64,000 bases of DNA, from positions 62,001-126,000 of the forward strand of contig BGKB01000101.1 of the NCBI GenBank assembly GCA_003116975.1, given 5' to 3'. The notes beneath the pieces were generated by a model. That model did not search any database. It was not told where the DNA came from and saw only the letters and a list, made by a program, of their open reading frames with translations. This document shows positions 59,736-64,000 of the stretch, one piece after another. The stretch comes from Aurantiochytrium sp. KH105. Lineage: Eukaryota > Sar > Bigyra > Thraustochytrida > Thraustochytriidae. Made by a program: the position numbers and the translations under genes. Numbering within the stretch: position 1 is the stretch's first letter; every line of letters starts with the position of its first letter.

Positions 59736-60773
59736 TTAGGGTTTCCATCGAAGACGATCAAGTGCTTCACGGACTGCTGGTACGATTCGAGGGCCGGGCT
59801 GCAGATCTTCAATGCAGGAAAGTGTCTGTACAAGCGAGATCATCTCCTTGCGCGAGCGCGCGTCACTTGCGAGCGTCGAAATAGCGTGCATGGTGAAGAG
59901 ACCGAGATCAACTTGGACTGTTGGCAACGCGCCATCGTCTGCTGCGCGTAAGAGACCAAAGAATGTTGCCAGCAAGCCTGAGACTAGATGAACAGCATTT
60001 GCCTGAATCGCTTCATGTTTGGCCTTGTGGCGAGGGTCTTGCAGCAAGTTGTTGAGGATGCCAATAGCAGGTGCGCGTAAGCGAAAGGACAATTCATTAT
60101 CTGCCGCAAGGTCCATGACGAGCGCCACGCCGCCTTCTTCGATGGCCTCAATTCTACCTTTTGGAAAGTACGTTGCTTGCAGGAGAAATCGGAGGGCAGC
60201 CACACGCCGGTCTTCGGCGACATTTGGCGCAGACAAAAAGTTAACACAGGCTGGCACTGCGCCTTCGCGAATTGCGGCCTCTGGAACTCGCTCAAGGATC
60301 GCGAAGCGAGCATGACGGGTGAGAAAATCCAAAAGCTTGGTCGTCTGACGCACCGTTTCAATCCACGACTGACTGCGGCTCATTGACTCTACGATGCTGA
60401 CCAGAGACTCATCGTTTGGAGACGCGTAAAGTGCATCAAGAATCTCATTAAAATAGTCTGCGGCGAGAGTGTCGAGCACTCGAGGGTGAAAGCGGGCACC
60501 TCTTGCGATAATATCCTTGCAAATTTGTGTTTCCTCGATATTTTTGTCTTGAGGGTTTGCGAGCCTTTGAACCGCGATGCCGAGAAGCGGCGAGTCCACA
60601 AGGGTTTTTGCAAATCTGCTAGACGACGAAAGCTTGGATTGGATCTTTTTCAGTCCCTCGAGCCGCGTTTCAAGGTCAGCAGACTGGATCTCCTCTTCCA
60701 GGTTGGCGGTCATTTTCCGAGGACCATTTCGATTGTCGCGGATTTGCGACTCGTATCGACTGAAATGGTCCAT
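59736..60773 (-). CDS. ARM-repeat protein, possibly RSPH14-like (radial spoke)
   Basis: The 345-residue protein is all-helical and built of HEAT/ARM-like repeats. Examples are IQSADLETRLEGLKKIQSKL, VPEAAIREGAVPACVNFLSA, EAIEEGGVALVMDLAADNEL and LSFRLRAPAIGILNNLLQD. The tail (SRKEMISLVQTLSC..., ending LRWKP) resembles the C-terminus of radial spoke head protein 14 (human ends EFKP after a similar helix). I put the RSPH14 assignment at modest strength; a general ARM protein, or an Hsp70 nucleotide-exchange factor of the Fes1/HSPBP1 type, is the alternative. If RSPH14-like, it would act in the axoneme and imply a flagellated stage. A second Met at about residue 21 (MTANLEEE) is an alternative start. 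No targeting signal. Confidence 0.7.
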   Translation of the reverse strand: MDHFSRYESQIRDNRNGPRKMTANLEEEIQSADLETRLEGLKKIQSKLSSSSRFAKTLVDSPLLGIAVQRLANPQDKNIEETQICKDIIARGARFHPRVLDTLAADYFNEILDALYASPNDESLVSIVESMSRSQSWIETVRQTTKLLDFLTRHARFAILERVPEAAIREGAVPACVNFLSAPNVAEDRRVAALRFLLQATYFPKGRIEAIEEGGVALVMDLAADNELSFRLRAPAIGILNNLLQDPRHKAKHEAIQANAVHLVSGLLATFFGLLRAADDGALPTVQVDLGLFTMHAISTLASDARSRKEMISLVQTLSCIEDLQPGPRIVPAVREALDRLRWKP

Positions 60774-61331
60774 GCTTGATTACTTGACGTAAAACTGCGA
60801 CGCCTCTCGCCGCAAGCGGTCGATACGTGCGTTGCAAGCAAAACAGAGATTAAAGCGACGCTGCGTATCGATGACTTTGCTCGTTTCCGTCCCTTGTTGC
60901 TATATCGCAGGCCTCGCCTCGCGCTACGTAGCAAAGAGGAGTACGGTACGCAGACACACTTCTGTCAGTCTGGCCGTCTTCGCGCCGGTCAGGCGCGGCG
61001 TTGCCACGATATGCTCGGCGGTCTTTGACGCTGCTCTGAATTGGCAAAGCTGTGAGTCTAGAAGACTGGAAAGAACGGATTTGAGCGGAACGCAAAAGTT
61101 AGGCATTGAAAGGGCTTGATTGACTGTCGAGGAGAGCGAGCCCAAACAACCAAGGAAGCGACGAAGAAGGAGAGGGAGGAGAGTTTGCGCGCACGAGGGA
61201 GGCGACGATACCGTCTGCCAGGATCGTCTGCGACAAGAGCATCGTGGGTTTCCTCTAGGCAGTAATCCCGGACAAAGAAAGATTCGTTTGCCCGCGAGAA
61301 ACGGAGGTGACTTTGGAGGAGGAGGAGGAGG
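60774..61331. other. Divergent intergenic region
   Basis: This 558-bp gap separates two genes pointing away from each other and should hold both promoters. It contains TTGACTGTCGAGG near 61123. No gene or RNA is seen. Confidence 0.45.
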
Positions 61332-61976
61332 ATGGCGTCGACGCCCGGGCGGCTTGTGCAGGTGCCTCCGTTTCGTTTTGCGGTGGTGAGCTGCGGCCGG
61401 ACCTCAGATCGAGACGAGTGTCTTTACCGTGGCGCGTACCCTTCATTGCGTAATTTCCCCTTTCTTTCCGGCCTCGGCCTTGCCTCGGTGGTGAGCATCG
61501 TCAAAGGTGGACTCTCCGGCCTGACCGTGGACCTCATTGAGTTTTGCAAGCATGAGCGCATTCGGCTGATCGTCATCAACCTGGGCGAGGAGTCGAAAAT
61601 ACCCTCGGTTGCATCCGTGACCCGGGTCCTTGGTCTTTTAGCAGACCGCCGGAATCTTCCGGCATATGTACACTGTGTCGATGGGGGTCTCGCCACAGGG
61701 GTCTTTGTCATGTGCTTGCGCATGATGCAGCACTGGTCAATCGAGAGCATGAGCGCGGAATACTCTCGCTTCGTCAAGGAAGGGAATGTTCCGAGTGAGG
61801 TGAGAAATTTTGTCGCGTCGACTTTTCGAGCGTCCAATGTCGACTTACCGGTTGCCCAAAAAGCGTCTCTCGAGGGCGGGAATGAAGACGAAAACGTCGC
61901 AGGAGATGATGAGTTTTCTACAATGATAGCGTCATGGGTCACGTTTAAGTCTTTTGCTGATGCCAGCTCGGGTTGA
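61332..61976 (+). CDS. Atypical dual-specificity-phosphatase-fold protein without catalytic Arg (OCA6-like)
   Basis: The 214-residue protein matches plant/fungal-type atypical phosphatases (Siw14/Oca family). It has the family start LVQVPPFRFAVVS...LYRGAYPSLRNFPFLSGLGLASVVSI and the active-site loop VHCVDGGLATG at residues 113-123. In a working enzyme this loop is HCxxGxxRTG. Here Cys115 is present, but the Arg position is Ala121. The protein is therefore probably not an active tyrosine phosphatase. Similar loss is known in yeast Oca proteins, which act in a complex, so a regulatory or ligand-binding role is likely. The N-terminus is short and Pro-rich; no signal peptide or membrane segment is seen. 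The tail (from about 165) is acidic and disordered. The start is the only Met before the fold. Confidence 0.78.
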   Translation: MASTPGRLVQVPPFRFAVVSCGRTSDRDECLYRGAYPSLRNFPFLSGLGLASVVSIVKGGLSGLTVDLIEFCKHERIRLIVINLGEESKIPSVASVTRVLGLLADRRNLPAYVHCVDGGLATGVFVMCLRMMQHWSIESMSAEYSRFVKEGNVPSEVRNFVASTFRASNVDLPVAQKASLEGGNEDENVAGDDEFSTMIASWVTFKSFADASSG

Positions 61977-62176
61977 CTCGAGACAAGAGGCCAATGGTTT
62001 TTGGTGACGGAAAATTGGAGTCTATTTACAAACAAGGTCGGGCAAGAGATCTTTCTTTGCCCATACGAGCACCTGTGGAGATTGAGCAAGACGAGAAATT
62101 TGAAAATGGGAAGAGGTTTACAATAATATAATGGAAAGGGGCCCACGGCGGACGTGGGATCGTGATGATGGGCGTC

Positions 62177-63142
62177 TCACAATGTGGACTTTAATGATGC
62201 CTTTTGATCCTCTGATAGAGATTTGGGAAACTCGACGTCTAAGACGACGATGAGATCGCCCGTGTGGCCCTTGCGACGCGAGGATGGCATGCCTTCGCGA
62301 GGAATGCGGCGTGTCGTGTTGGGACAGATGACGTCGTCCACGCGCAAGTTAATGTTACGGCCGTCAAGATGCTCAATGTCGAGGGTAAAGCCAGTGAGGG
62401 CCTCTTTGAGCGAGACTGTATGCCTGTACAGCAGGTCGGAGCCTTGGCGCGTGAAACGGGGATGGCTTCGCTCCGTTAGAATAAACATGACGTCTTGAAA
62501 CTCGCCGGGCCTGATTTCGTCGCCAACACCGGTAAAGGTGATGCGTGTGTTTGCCTTCCAGCCAGGTTTGACGTCAATTTCGAGAACTTCGGCGTCGGGT
62601 CGTGAACTCTGAATATTTCTGCGTCTAATTTTCATTCTCTTTTTGGTACCAGCGTAAAGCTCTTCGAGTGTGCATTGTAGCTCGGCCTTGACAACGCGAG
62701 GAACCATGTGTATGCCTCCAAAGGCTGCTGCGGGTCCACCTCGAGGACGAAAGCCGTTGCCGCCGAGAAATTCTCCAAAGGGATCTCCGCCGCGGAAATG
62801 GGCTCCAAAGATGCCGTTGCTGCCGCCAAAGCCTTGAAAGAATTTGGCAAAGAGTTCGTGCGGGTCCACATTGGCAAAGGGCGGGCCGCCATCCGCTTCG
62901 GGGCCGCCCATATCGCCCGAGAGGCCTTCCTCGCCAAAGTTGTCGTACACTTGTCTGCGTTCCGGATCGCTCAAGACGTCATACGCCTCGGCGACCTCTT
63001 TAAATTTGGCTTCGGCTTCTTCTCTGTTGTTCGGGTTCTTGTCTGGATGGTGTTTCATGGCCATCTTTCGATATGCCTTTTTCAATTGTTTTTCGTCGGC
63101 ATCTCGGGCAACGCCCAGGATGCTGTAGAAATCTCTACCCAT
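62177..63142 (-). CDS. DnaJ/Hsp40 co-chaperone, class II (DNAJB1/Sis1 type)
   Basis: The 321-residue protein has a J domain at residues 1-70 starting MGRDFYSILGVARDADEKQL, with the essential HPD at 32-34. A Gly/Phe-rich linker follows (about 72-140, including GFGGSNGIFGAHFRGGDPFG). Two beta-rich substrate-binding domains then run from about 147 (VPRVVKAELQCTLEELYAGTKKRMKI) to the end, with GDLIVVLDVEFP near the C-terminus. No CxxCxGxG zinc-finger repeats occur, so it is class II and not class I. It should deliver unfolded proteins to Hsp70 and stimulate its ATPase in the cytosol. The length is close to human DNAJB1 (340). The stop is 200 bp from the stop of the converging phosphatase-fold gene. 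Upstream (about 63246-63267) is a TGACTGACTGATTGACTG word that recurs elsewhere. Confidence 0.94.
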   Translation of the reverse strand: MGRDFYSILGVARDADEKQLKKAYRKMAMKHHPDKNPNNREEAEAKFKEVAEAYDVLSDPERRQVYDNFGEEGLSGDMGGPEADGGPPFANVDPHELFAKFFQGFGGSNGIFGAHFRGGDPFGEFLGGNGFRPRGGPAAAFGGIHMVPRVVKAELQCTLEELYAGTKKRMKIRRRNIQSSRPDAEVLEIDVKPGWKANTRITFTGVGDEIRPGEFQDVMFILTERSHPRFTRQGSDLLYRHTVSLKEALTGFTLDIEHLDGRNINLRVDDVICPNTTRRIPREGMPSSRRKGHTGDLIVVLDVEFPKSLSEDQKASLKSTL

Positions 63143-63655
63143 CGTGAGACGGCTGTTGCGACTTTGGTGAAGCGGCGAGGGGGGGGAAAGGTAAAGGTAG
63201 ACAGACGGGGCACTCTGTTCAAGTCTCTGGTCCGACGACGAATGACTTGACTGACTGATTGACTGTGAGCAAGACTGCCTCCGTCACCTGAGCAAACTTG
63301 GCTTGTTGCGGGTGCAAGTCGGCGCAGGCGTAAAGCTCGAGCGCTTGCACGCACCGACGCGCCCGCACTGCGCCGCACCGCACCGCGCAACGGTCGAGCC
63401 TCTACGGCTTTGGCGAATTGAATTGGATCAAAGACGCGTCGCCCCATCACTTGTGTTGCGGGAAAAGAAGGAAGAGGGGGCATGAGAGGAAGACTGCGCA
63501 ATTCCGCTCTGCATCTTTGTTGCTTGCAATGCATAAAAATTGTTCTTTTTGGTGCAAAAAGTAGGTGACCTGCCCCTCTGAACGGATAGTCACGAGCGCT
63601 CTTGGTTGTCTTTAGCATGGGCAGCAGATAGGCAACAACACTAGGTGAAGCCACG
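63143..63655. other. Intergenic region upstream of DnaJ gene
   Basis: This 513-bp gap includes the TGACTGACTGATTGACTG word (63246-63267) and a GTGCAAGTCGG..GCGCAG stretch near 63310. It lies 5' of both flanking genes, so it should hold their promoters. No other feature. Confidence 0.45.
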
Positions 63656-63862
63656 ATGGACGTCAAGGCGGCGCGCGGGTACCGCAAGTTTGGCCAGCTG
63701 CCGTCGGACGTAATTCGTACGGAAGACTTTTCCGTAGAGGCCAAGCGAAAGCTGCTTCCATTGTTTCTGGAGGCGCGCAGGAATGGGTCGTGGCGGGAGA
63801 TGCACAAGGTCTCGGAGAACATGATGAAACAATCCACCAAAAGTCTTGCTCTTTCGCCCTGA
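63656..63862 (+). CDS. Small conserved-looking protein, function unknown
   Basis: A 68-codon frame starts MDVKAARGYRKFGQLPSDVI and ends KSLALSP. The composition is balanced and amphipathic (EDFSVEAKRKLLPLFLEARR, about residues 23-42), unlike the low-complexity frames elsewhere here. Charged residues dominate and no signal or membrane segment is visible. The start has an ACG ATG context with A at -3. It could be a complete small protein or the first exon of a gene running beyond the window. I do not recognise it. Confidence 0.4.
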   Translation: MDVKAARGYRKFGQLPSDVIRTEDFSVEAKRKLLPLFLEARRNGSWREMHKVSENMMKQSTKSLALSP

Positions 63863-64000
63863 TACGATGGAAACTTTATCATGGATTTTCCGAACGTTCT
63901 GTGTTTCCCATGTATAGCCTAGATATCCCTTTGCTTTTGCGTTGTCATCAGAATTTTAACATTCAAGTTGGATGTTTCCTTGCTCGCCAGCATAGCAAAA
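63863..64000. other. Window end, no feature
   Basis: 138 bp of unremarkable sequence after the small ORF. Confidence 0.4.

Overview
This looks like nuclear DNA from a GC-rich, intron-poor microbial eukaryote. The proteins are clearly eukaryotic: an MSH4-like meiotic MutS homologue, ribosomal protein eS17, UNC50, the HOPS subunit VPS41, a complete ADAM metalloprotease, a DNAJB-type co-chaperone and a possible RSPH14-like flagellar protein. Most are read as single uninterrupted frames. Intergenic DNA is long, very GC-rich and full of 2-, 4- and 5-base microsatellites. A thraustochytrid or other labyrinthulomycete stramenopile is my best guess. That is an inference from style and from one short stramenopile-like motif, not a marker-gene result. 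No virus-like element, CRISPR array, rRNA or convincing tRNA was seen.

Layout. 1-12 kb: partial MSH4-like gene (-), an SDR oxidoreductase (+), eS17 (+), a TPR co-chaperone-like protein (+), a Lys/acid-rich protein of unknown role (+), and an F-box-like/LRR protein (-). 12.3-15.6 kb: gene-free repeat-rich DNA. 15.6-21.1 kb: a secreted Cys-rich protein (-) and a large ankyrin-type protein (-). 21.1-26.2 kb: about 5 kb of gene-free GC-rich DNA. 26.2-38.3 kb: a small protein with a possible PP1-docking motif (+), UNC50 (+), a stand-alone anticodon-binding-domain protein (-), an ankyrin-repeat protein (-) and VPS41 (+). 38.3-50.2 kb: a 2280-residue multi-pass membrane protein (-) and an ADAM protease with a 21-bp minisatellite in its coding region (+). 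50.2-53.6 kb: low-GC gene-poor stretch with a sharp AT-rich island. 53.6-58.0 kb: membrane plus LRR protein (-), interrupted by a single-N assembly join. 58.0-59.2 kb: degenerate tandem array with poly-G runs and a second N join. 59.7-64 kb: ARM-type RSPH14-like protein (-), phosphatase-fold protein lacking the catalytic Arg (+), DnaJ protein (-) and a small ORF (+).

The genes do not form a pathway or operon; they are independently transcribed housekeeping and lineage-specific genes on both strands. The most unusual items are the ADAM repeat that gains and loses N-glycosylation sequons, the giant acidic-tailed membrane protein, the stand-alone tRNA-synthetase-like anticodon-binding protein, the AT-rich island and the two single-N joins, one of which splits a gene by duplicating 161 bp. 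All functional calls come from reading motifs by eye; no database search was run.
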